NCBI GenBank assembly: GCA_012516755.1
Contig: JAAYWE010000248.1
Coordinates: forward strand, 1-5,026
Direction of reading: 5' to 3'
DNA: 5,026 nucleotides
Origin: Treponema sp.
GTDB taxonomy: Bacteria > Spirochaetota > Spirochaetia > Treponematales > Rectinemataceae
Part shown: one piece after another, positions 1 through 4,698 of the stretch
Layout of the letters: the number at the start of each line of letters is the position of its first letter
Numbering within the stretch: position 1 is the stretch's first letter
Notes under the pieces: generated by a model
What the model was told of the DNA's origin: nothing
Database searches by the model: none
The model's input: only the letters and a program-made list of their open reading frames with translations
Made by a program: the position numbers and the translations under genes

Positions 1-1
1 A

Positions 2-214
2 AAAAGATCCAACGACCAGGGCGCGCCCAAGCTTTCTGCGCAGATCCGATGGGTGCTCCGCAGAAAGCACTATTCCCTGCGTACCGAGCGGTCTTACCTT
101 TTCTGGATAAGGAATTATGTGGGTTTTCACAACATGCGCCATCCAAGGGGCATGGGCAAACACGAGATCGAATCGTTCCTCACCCATCTGGCCGTTGACC
201 GCAAGAATGTTTAG
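2..214 (+). pseudogene. Truncated integron-type tyrosine recombinase (N-terminal fragment)
   Basis: An open frame enters from the left edge and gives 70 residues before TAG. The sequence around RKHYSLRTERSYLFWIRNYV, then FHNMRHPRGMG and IESFLTHLAVDRKNV, closely follows the N-terminal SAM-like core-binding domain of integron integrases and related XerC/D-like recombinases (known family pattern: hYSxRTExxYxxWIxxFhxFH, then RHPxxMGxxEVEaFLTHLA). In that family the conserved THLAVxRNV is followed by SAxTQNQAL and a catalytic domain of roughly 200 residues. Here the reading stops immediately after the RNV position and nothing downstream in any frame resumes the family, so the catalytic Arg/His/Tyr residues are absent. 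It is therefore a broken remnant, probably cut by insertion or deletion at about 212. The start lies outside the window, so how much lies upstream is unknown. Confidence 0.8.
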
Positions 215-230
215 GTATGTCAAAAATCCC

Positions 231-260
231 TTGACATTATAGTGAAAATATGCTTATATA
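231..260 (+). promoter_or_regulatory. Candidate sigma70 promoter
   Basis: A perfect -35 hexamer TTGACA (231-236) is followed after 18 bases by TATATA (255-260; an alternative is TTATAT with 17 bases). It lies just after the break in the integrase remnant and points into the hairpin-rich region. No open reading frame with a ribosome binding site lies close downstream, so any transcript would be a small RNA or a long leader for the recombinase gene at 967. Prediction from hexamers only. Confidence 0.45.
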
Positions 261-278
261 CAGATCATAACATATCCT

Positions 279-297
279 TGACTGATATAATCAGTCA
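279..297. promoter_or_regulatory. Perfect palindrome with a TATAAT core, operator-like
   Basis: Perfect 8-bp arms TGACTGAT and ATCAGTCA flank the 3-bp centre ATA. The centre contains a consensus -10 hexamer TATAAT (286-291), so a dimeric protein bound here would cover the -10 box. The -35 position for this box is poor. The site lies 19 bp downstream of the stronger candidate promoter at 231-260, a usual place for an operator. Binding is inferred from symmetry only. Confidence 0.35.
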
Positions 298-323
298 TTG
301 AGCCGCCCCGAGCGGTCAAAGTA

Positions 324-352
324 GTTACCTGATAAAGAAGTTTTCAGGTAAC
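324..352. repeat. Inverted repeat, 9-bp perfect arms
   Basis: GTTACCTGA (324-332) and TCAGGTAAC (344-352) form a perfect 9-bp stem around an 11-base loop. GTA (321-323) and TAC (356-358) can extend it past a small bulge. No U-tract follows, so it is not a simple terminator. Confidence 0.5.
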
Positions 353-464
353 CTCTACAAACATTTAAGTATATCGACAATCGTCGAGATGAGCACTATT
401 GTTGCCATCGGCTGATGACAAGAGAACATGCATGGGCTTTCTGCACATGCGAGAAAATCAAAAA

Positions 465-483
465 GTTTTCCGCTAAGGAAAAC
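465..483. repeat. Inverted repeat, 7-bp perfect arms
   Basis: GTTTTCC (465-471) and GGAAAAC (477-483) form a short hairpin with the loop GCTAA. There is no U-tract. It is one of the series of small palindromes in this non-coding region. Confidence 0.4.
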
Positions 484-603
484 GCCATTCAGTGTTCTAA
501 AGGATATCAGTGTATCCGGAATAGATTTCTATCTTGGCACACATCTTTTGTTGCGCACGATGAAAATCATCATTCCAGGATCAATCCAATTCAAATTCAA
601 ATA

Positions 604-658
604 AGCGCGTCTGTTTAGATTTTTATCTCGTAAGAGATAAAGGGGAAACAGACGCGCT
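604..658. repeat. Compound nested hairpin, 13-bp outer and 8-bp inner stems
   Basis: Outer arms AGCGCGTCTGTTT (604-616) and AAACAGACGCGCT (646-658) are perfectly complementary. A second perfect stem TTTATCTC (622-629) with GAGATAAA (634-641) closes a GTAA loop inside it. The two stems would stack as one long rod with an internal loop (617-621 against 642-645). No T-tract follows on either side, so it is not a standard terminator. It could be a structured RNA domain or a folded single-stranded DNA site, and it does not match the R-box consensus of integron attC sites. Confidence 0.7.
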
Positions 659-757
659 ATCCAAGAATCATTTTATCGCGTGTTTATCAATAGTTAAACC
701 ATTCAATCCATAAAAATGGGAACAAATTGCCTCGGATTCCCTCCTAATTCTTTTGAC

Positions 758-773
758 CAGCTCATCTGAGCTG
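758..773. repeat. Short palindrome, 7-bp arms
   Basis: CAGCTCA (758-764) and TGAGCTG (767-773) are perfect arms around a 2-bp centre. Such tight spacing resembles a dimeric protein-binding site more than an RNA hairpin. Confidence 0.4.
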
Positions 774-790
774 AAGCCATAAGGGTGTGA

Positions 791-829
791 GCTTCCGTAT
801 CTCCTCGTAATGAGGACGCTGATGGAAAC
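791..829 (+). repeat. Solitary CRISPR-repeat-like sequence
   Basis: This 39-base stretch has the layout of some CRISPR direct repeats: a start GCTTCCGT, a central short stem TCCTC/GAGGA (802-806 and 812-816) around GTAAT, and the terminal motif GATGGAAAC. TTCC near the start is also complementary to GGAA near the end. Only one copy exists in the window, with no second repeat at spacer distance and no cas gene, so it is not an array. It may be a relic or a chance resemblance. Confidence 0.2.
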
Positions 830-840
830 ACCAAATCAGT

Positions 841-864
841 GTCAACGGACAACCCCACGTTGAC
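841..864. repeat. Inverted repeat, 7-bp perfect arms
   Basis: GTCAACG (841-847) and CGTTGAC (858-864) pair around a 10-base loop. The element ends 11 bp before the large 20-bp palindrome upstream of the recombinase gene. CAACCCC also occurs twice here, inside the loop and just after the right arm. Confidence 0.4.
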
Positions 865-875
865 CAACCCCTTTT

Positions 876-930
876 ATTGGCCCGGCAAAACCGCTTCTAT
901 CTCCGATGGGAGCGGTTTTGCCGGGCCAAT
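876..930. repeat. Perfect 20-bp inverted repeat upstream of recombinase gene
   Basis: The arms at 876-895 (ATTGGCCCGGCAAAACCGCT) and 911-930 are exact reverse complements around a 15-base loop. The 8-base flanks CTTTTATT (871-878) and AATAAAAG (943-950) are also mutually complementary, although the left one overlaps the start of the long arm. The right arm ends 36 bases before the ATG at 967, so in mRNA the hairpin would lie in the leader just ahead of the ribosome binding site. No T-tract follows. It could regulate the recombinase, serve as its binding or crossover site, or be a folded DNA element. Confidence 0.8.
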
Positions 931-966
931 ACTCACCCGGCAAATAAAAGAAAAAGGAGTGCGTTT

Positions 967-1908
967 ATGAGATTCAAACCAGCAAAAGATTCACTAATGA
1001 GAGCGGCAACCAGGACGAGGTACCCCGGCTCTTCAAAAACCAGGGTAGCTCATCTCAAGGAGGTCAATCAGTTCGTCAAGGAATTGAGAAATCAAGGTCT
1101 TGGCGTGAAGAAATGGGATAATGTTACGAATAAGCACGTTGGGGCTGTTGTCAAATCCTGGCAGGACCGTGGGCTTGAAACCAAGACAATCAAAGAGTAT
1201 TTGTCAGGCGTAAGAGCCACAGCGGAAGCCAATGGTAACAACAGCATCCACAAGGCAAATTCAGCTTTTGGTTTGGAAAACATTAAGTATGTTAAGAACA
1301 TCGACAAATCTATGCCCGATGCGAAGCTTACCTCGATCATGATAAATTTGAAGGCCGGCGGTAACCATGAAATCAGGGTGGCTGCACAACTTGGACTATG
1401 TCGGCACCTGGGCCTCAGGCACGAGGAAGCGAGGAAGTTTAATCCATCTAGGGATGTTTTGCCTGATGGCCGGGTCCACGTAGCCGCTGGGGCGAAGGGA
1501 GGAAAGGAGAGGGTGCTCTCCGAGATAAGCCCCGAAGGAAGGAACGCCATTGAGAACGCTCGCAGCGTGGCTGGGACCGGTAGCATGATACCTCCTGATA
1601 TGCGAGATAGCCAGTGGGAGAAAAAAGGGTATAAGATCCTTGAAAAAGCCGGGGCTAACAAGAAATACGAGAAATTTCATTCAGCACGTCACGCCTATGC
1701 ACAGTTACGATATGAGCAGTTGACAGGATTTAAATGTCGAGTGAAATATGAGAGCAAGGAAGCCTTTGAGCAAGCAGCCATTAAAGCAAGGGGCGAGAAT
1801 TGGAAAGACTATGACAAATCCGCCCGTGGCATCATCAAGGTGGAGATGGGCCATGGATTGGGCCGGGACTCTACCGTTGCCCAATATCTCGGCTCCAACT
1901 CAAAGTGA
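967..1908 (+). CDS. Tyrosine recombinase/integrase, Phage_int_SAM_2 and Integrase_1 type
   Basis: This encodes 313 residues of a site-specific tyrosine recombinase that would cut and rejoin DNA through a covalent 3'-phosphotyrosine. Residues about 20-110 form the N-terminal core-binding helical domain and about 115-310 the catalytic domain. The full catalytic set is visible: R151 (LGLRHEEA), K177 in AKGGKER, H238 and R241 in HSARH, H296 in MGHG and nucleophile Y307 in VAQYLG. The pattern fits the Integrase_1 group found on plasmids and integrative elements. I chose ATG 967 because AAAAAGGAG lies at a normal distance upstream; an in-frame TTG at 877 would translate straight through a 20-bp hairpin and lacks a binding site. 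The gene stands alone, preceded by a hairpin-rich leader and closed by a strong terminator. Its target site cannot be deduced. Nothing suggests it is broken. Confidence 0.92.
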   Translation: MRFKPAKDSLMRAATRTRYPGSSKTRVAHLKEVNQFVKELRNQGLGVKKWDNVTNKHVGAVVKSWQDRGLETKTIKEYLSGVRATAEANGNNSIHKANSAFGLENIKYVKNIDKSMPDAKLTSIMINLKAGGNHEIRVAAQLGLCRHLGLRHEEARKFNPSRDVLPDGRVHVAAGAKGGKERVLSEISPEGRNAIENARSVAGTGSMIPPDMRDSQWEKKGYKILEKAGANKKYEKFHSARHAYAQLRYEQLTGFKCRVKYESKEAFEQAAIKARGENWKDYDKSARGIIKVEMGHGLGRDSTVAQYLGSNSK

Positions 1909-1925
1909 CCAAGAAGGTTATAGAT

Positions 1926-1958
1926 AAAAAGCCCGCTCGTTTCGAGCGGGCTTTTTTT
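1926..1958 (+). terminator. Rho-independent terminator after the first recombinase gene
   Basis: GCCCGCTCG (1931-1939), loop TTT and CGAGCGGGC (1943-1951) form a perfect 9-bp GC-rich stem, followed by seven T residues and preceded by five A residues. It begins 17 bp after the recombinase stop codon. The A-tract on the other side means it could work in both directions. Confidence 0.93.
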
Positions 1959-2455
1959 GTGCCGATTTTTAAATCATGATTCCACAGAAAAACCCCCAGC
2001 AGGCCATCTTATGGGAGATGGAAGGATTATGATCCCCATGAGCTCGGCATATCGGTTTTTTTTGCGGCGCTCCTGATCCATAAGTATATCGGGAACTGTT
2101 AAGTAAATCCGATAACGCTTTTTGTTGTTCGCCCTCTCTGTATTACCCTGTTTTGTCTAAGGTTTTACTTCGTCAAAAGACGACCAGCAGGCCCCCCTTC
2201 GGGGGGATTGAATTGCTTGATGTGTTCTGAATCAGCCATTCCTGATCCACTTGTTTATCAGGAGTAATATTTTTTTTATTTTTTATTTTTCCCCGAAACC
2301 ATCGATTTTAATAACTCACTGGCATTATCGATTGGTGGTTTTGCTGAAAAATCAAATAATTTTCACTACGGTAGAATATACTAGGTATGAAGATCTTGTC
2401 GAAAATAAATACGAAGTGTAATATGCCTCCTAACTTAGTTGGGGAGGCTATTTGC
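1959..2455. other. Non-coding stretch between the two recombinase genes
   Basis: No gene is recognisable on either strand. The stretch holds small hairpins at 2004-2021 (CCATCT/AGATGG), 2170-2183 (TCGTC/GACGA), 2192-2206 (C6-TTC-G6) and 2241-2262 (CCTGAT/ATCAGG). The last is followed by a long T-rich run (about 2268-2290) and might be a weak terminator. The ten bases CCAGCAGGCC occur twice (1996-2005 and 2184-2193), each time running into a hairpin. No strong sigma70 promoter for the next gene stands out; TATACT-like sequence near 2378 lacks a good -35 box. Confidence 0.5.
2192..2206. repeat. GC hairpin with a TTC/UUCG-type loop
   Basis: Six C residues, TTC and six G residues form a very stable small hairpin; five pairs closed by a C(UUCG)G tetraloop is the alternative fold. 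No T-tract follows, so it is a poor terminator. It sits directly after the second copy of CCAGCAGGCC. Confidence 0.5.
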
Positions 2456-3661
2456 ATGGATGGGAGTATATATACACGACAAAAATGTGCGCTCTGCGGA
2501 AAGTATCTCCTGCACAATCCAAAACGGAGAGGATGCTTTTGCCCCGATCATCCTGATCAAGCGGCAACCAAATTCATTGTTCGATTTCCTGGAGATATCT
2601 ACCAGCGACACAATTCTTATGAGTCTGCTTGTCAGTCATTGAACTACTTACGCTATGAGAAAGGCACGGCGAGTCAGAGAAAAAGAAAATTTAATCCCGA
2701 TGACTACAAAAGCCTTCGCCCGAACAGCTTTGCGTCCCTGGCCCCAAAATACCTTGAGCGCAAGAAGAGCCTGAAAAGCTACGGGAAAATATGCTACTAC
2801 ATCAACACCGCGAGAGATTATTTTGGCACTACAAACCTCAAGGATATATCAGGGGGCATGATTGACGATTATCTGTTCCAGTTGAAACAGAAGAACGGTA
2901 TGCCCATTTCAGATAAAACTAGATCGAACCACTGTAGCCAGCTGCACGACTTCTGGAAATGGTGCTTGGGTCGTGGAAATGTGATCACCTTGGCAGAGTT
3001 TCCCCAGTTCCCAAAGATTGAATATACTCTCGGGTATCGCAAGATCACCGACTGGGAGACTCAAGAAAAAGTGATCAGTAAAGTAAAGGAGCTTTCCCAC
3101 CATATTAACCCGAAAATATGGCTTGGTATTGACATTCTGGCTACCTACACAGCACTGAGGCCGGACGATTTGCGCAGGATTAAAGAGAGCAGTCTTGATC
3201 CGAGCGGCCTTCTTATAATCCATGATCCAACCAAGCTGAAAAACAAGTTTAAGACAGTACGATTACTTGAAGATCATATAAAAGAATGGAGGTCATTGCA
3301 GCGGGAGTACCCTGCCCTGCCTGAAATACCCTTTTTCCGTCACATAAAGGGCGTAGGCGGGGCAAAACCGAACAGTATTTTTGGAGAGAAATATTTATAC
3401 AAGTGGTGGGTAAAAGCCGCAGACGAGATAGGTCTGCATGGTGTTCCACTCTATCCCGGCACAAAGCATACCACGGCAACCGAAACAGCGAAGCTCCTGG
3501 GAACGGAAAAAGCATTGAAGGCATCGGGTCTGACGAACAGGGCATTCGAGCGTTATTGTCAAGTCGAGAACAATGACACCTTTGAGGTCGTGAAAGAGGT
3601 TCGAAAAACCAAGAAGGCTAAGGTCATCAAGATGAATGTGAAACAAAGGATAGCAGAATAG
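2456..3661 (+). CDS. Tyrosine recombinase with N-terminal zinc-ribbon-like motif, likely island integrase
   Basis: This encodes 401 residues. The ATG at 2456 is preferred over the in-frame ATG at 2387 because GGGGAGG lies 8 bp upstream and the start MDGSIYTRQKC matches my recollection of how this integrase subfamily begins. Residues 11-32 carry C11-x2-C14, C27-x-C29 and H32, a zinc-ribbon-like cluster probably binding DNA. A SAM-like core-binding domain follows (about 95-190), then the catalytic domain (about 215-380). R235 (TALRPDDL) and a lysine in TKLKNK (about 260) are in place, and the nucleophile is probably Y367 in FERYCQ. The usual HxxRH box reads YPGTKH, so His becomes Y333 and the second Arg becomes K337, and the usual GH reads GL (L359). 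These changes may weaken activity or be partly subfamily traits. The gene ends 79 bp from the 3' end of ssrA, convergent to it, as expected for an integrase using ssrA as its site. Confidence 0.88.
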   Translation: MDGSIYTRQKCALCGKYLLHNPKRRGCFCPDHPDQAATKFIVRFPGDIYQRHNSYESACQSLNYLRYEKGTASQRKRKFNPDDYKSLRPNSFASLAPKYLERKKSLKSYGKICYYINTARDYFGTTNLKDISGGMIDDYLFQLKQKNGMPISDKTRSNHCSQLHDFWKWCLGRGNVITLAEFPQFPKIEYTLGYRKITDWETQEKVISKVKELSHHINPKIWLGIDILATYTALRPDDLRRIKESSLDPSGLLIIHDPTKLKNKFKTVRLLEDHIKEWRSLQREYPALPEIPFFRHIKGVGGAKPNSIFGEKYLYKWWVKAADEIGLHGVPLYPGTKHTTATETAKLLGTEKALKASGLTNRAFERYCQVENNDTFEVVKEVRKTKKAKVIKMNVKQRIAE

Positions 3662-3680
3662 CCAATGTTGCCTGCTCAGG

Positions 3681-3716
3681 TTTTGCCCACCATTTTTGGG
3701 ACAAAAAAAGGCAAAA
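3681..3716. repeat. Imperfect hairpin between the integrase and ssrA ends
   Basis: TTTTGCC (3681-3687) and GGCAAAA (3710-3716) are complementary, and CCCA/TGGG (3686-3689 and 3697-3700) can pair inside. A run of seven A residues (3703-3709) reads as a T-tract on the minus strand, after ssrA, but without a good GC stem ahead of it. It may be a weak terminator for ssrA or an integrase arm site; both are guesses. Confidence 0.3.
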
Positions 3717-3740
3717 TAGCTAATAATATCAAGGTGATAA

Positions 3741-3775
3741 TGGTGGAGGCGGGGGGAATCGAACCCCCGTCCGAA
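3741..3775. other. Putative attachment site at the 3' end of ssrA
   Basis: The T-loop and acceptor 3' end of tmRNA and tRNA genes are the usual crossover sites of phage and island integrases. Here a tyrosine recombinase gene ends 79 bp away, and AT-richer accessory DNA begins on that side while ssrA remains intact. This is an inference from layout: no second copy of this sequence is found elsewhere in the window, so the direct repeat that would prove insertion is not visible. Confidence 0.5.
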
Positions 3776-4096
3776 GGCCTTTGGCACAAGGCGGCTACAT
3801 GCGTAGTCTGTGTATTTTCAACCCAGATATGGTCGGCCCGCAGACAGGCTTTCCGTATCCCGTCCCCTTTCAGTTCCCCGTCGGCTCAAGGGGCCAAAGC
3901 CGTCGGGTTTGCTCATCCTTGTTTGACGCCCGTGCATGGGGCCGATGAGCAGGTCCCAGCAGGACGTGGCCGCTTAAGCAGCCAGTGCGTAAGAATAATC
4001 GTCGGCACTTATTGGTTTTCTGCCTGTTTTACGAGGCGACAGACCTCGGCATGCTCCTTATACCTCAACTGCCCCCGTCGAACCCATTACGCCCCC
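3741..4096 (-). ncRNA. ssrA: Transfer-messenger RNA (tmRNA)
   Basis: tmRNA rescues stalled ribosomes by acting first as an alanyl-tRNA and then as a short message whose product marks the protein for proteolysis, together with SmpB. On the minus strand the gene begins GGGGGCG and ends CGCCTCCACCA. These pair as a 7-bp acceptor stem with G-U at the third pair, the identity element for alanyl-tRNA synthetase, and CCA is encoded. The T arm with a TTCGATT loop lies just before the 3' end (about 3752-3772). The tag frame runs from 4006 down to 3974 and reads ADDYSYALAA then TAA, preceded by AATAAGT as expected before a resume codon; the ALAA ending is the usual protease signal. The length of 356 nt is normal for the one-piece form. 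The gene follows gmhA by 35 bp and has its own promoter. Its 3' end borders the presumed island. Confidence 0.97.
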
Positions 4097-4106
4097 ATAG
4101 AATATG

Positions 4107-4135
4107 TGTATAGTATTGATGCTCGGGGAAGTCAA
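4107..4135 (-). promoter_or_regulatory. Promoter of ssrA
   Basis: Read on the minus strand, TTGACT (4130-4135) and TATACA (4107-4112) are separated by exactly 17 bases, and the mature tmRNA 5' end follows 10 bases after the -10 box. Transcription would start a few bases earlier, leaving a short leader for RNase P to remove. The -35 box contains the TGA stop codon of gmhA (4132-4134). Confidence 0.75.
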
Positions 4136-4698
4136 ACGATCCGCGCGGATGCATCTTCCACGATTTCGCAGAGGATATGGCCGATGAGGATGTGAATCTC
4201 CTGGACCCTCGGCGTGCTTTTCGAAGGGACGGAAATCGTGCAATCCGCGTGGTCTCGAATCTGCCCGGCTTCACCGGTGAGCGCCACTGTCGAGATACCC
4301 ATCGACCGGGCCTCGTCGAGCGCCCTGATGATGTTCTTCGAGCTCCCGCTGGTGGATATTCCGACCAGCACGTCTCCTTTCCTGCCCAGTGCCCGGACCT
4401 GCTTCGAAAATATTTCTTCAAACGAAAAGTCGTTACCCACAGCGGTCATAATCGAGGTGTCCGTAGTCAGTGCAAGACCTGCAAGCGGCTGACGGTTCTT
4501 CTGAAACCGGTTTACGAGCTCTGCCGCCAGGTGCTGGGCATCGGCTGCAGAACCTCCGTTGCCAGCGAACATGATCTTGTTCCCCCCGGCGAGCGCTCCG
4601 ACCATCATACCTGCCGCCTCGCTGATCACGGGAACTATGCCGGAGAGACGGCTGTGCAGCAGCACGCTCTCATCGATGATTTTCTGTATGCGGTCCAT
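4132..4698 (-). CDS. gmhA: Phosphoheptose isomerase (sedoheptulose 7-phosphate isomerase)
   Basis: This cytoplasmic enzyme converts D-sedoheptulose 7-phosphate to D-glycero-D-manno-heptose 7-phosphate, the first step towards the ADP-heptose of the LPS inner core. The 188 residues match the normal family length (about 190) and form a single SIS domain. Visible signatures are AGNGGSAADAQHLAAEL (residues 45-61), VGNDF (87-91), GISTSGSSKN (113-122) and RVQEIHILIGH (164-174). H56, E60, Q166 and H174 correspond to the zinc and catalytic ligands H61, E65, Q172 and H180 of the E. coli enzyme; S50 and S115-S119 fit phosphate binding. ATG 4698 is preceded on its strand by GGGGAAGGA. ssrA follows 35 bp downstream in the same direction, with its -35 box over the gmhA stop. 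The usual partner hldE is not in the window. The gene looks intact and is richer in GC than the island DNA. Confidence 0.96.
   Translation of the reverse strand: MDRIQKIIDESVLLHSRLSGIVPVISEAAGMMVGALAGGNKIMFAGNGGSAADAQHLAAELVNRFQKNRQPLAGLALTTDTSIMTAVGNDFSFEEIFSKQVRALGRKGDVLVGISTSGSSKNIIRALDEARSMGISTVALTGEAGQIRDHADCTISVPSKSTPRVQEIHILIGHILCEIVEDASARIV

Larger units (their letters stand above)
215..966. other. Hairpin-dense non-coding region
   Basis: No convincing gene occurs in these roughly 750 bases on either strand; the only sizeable frame (415-618) has no ribosome binding site and an unconvincing composition. The region carries at least nine perfect inverted repeats: 279-297, 324-352, 374-387, 465-483, 502-517, 604-658 (nested), 758-773, 841-864 and 876-930, plus a CRISPR-repeat-like stem at 791-829. 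A sigma70-like promoter at 231-260 could transcribe the region rightwards towards the recombinase gene at 967. Function is not recognised. Possibilities are a structured leader or small RNA, recombinase or replication-protein binding sites, or decayed mobile DNA. Confidence 0.6.

Noticed and set aside
415..618. 67-codon plus-strand frame
   Set aside because: No ribosome binding site, unconvincing composition, crosses several hairpins and ends inside the nested palindrome at 604-658; no family features.
604..930. Large hairpins as integron attC sites near an integron-type integrase
   Set aside because: They are perfect rather than imperfect palindromes and lack the GTTRRRY/RYYYAAC boxes and the extrahelical bases of attC sites.
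877..966. 30-residue N-terminal extension of the first recombinase from TTG 877
   Set aside because: It would translate through a perfect 20-bp hairpin, has no ribosome binding site, and the ATG at 967 has a strong one.
366..2091. TAAGTATATCG at 366-376 and 2081-2091 as a direct repeat (att candidates)
   Set aside because: An 11-base AT-rich match is expected by chance in 5 kb, and there is no flanking similarity.
2331..2340. TGGTGG as a possible second copy of the ssrA 3' end
   Set aside because: Only six bases agree; the following GAGGCGGGG and T-arm sequence are missing.
2387..2455. 23-residue N-terminal extension of the second recombinase from ATG 2387
   Set aside because: No good ribosome binding site near 2387; GGGGAGG sits ahead of ATG 2456, and the protein then starts with the MDGSIYTRQKC pattern.
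3665..4195. 176-codon plus-strand frame across the tmRNA gene
   Set aside because: It is the antisense shadow of ssrA and the gmhA end, with no independent evidence.
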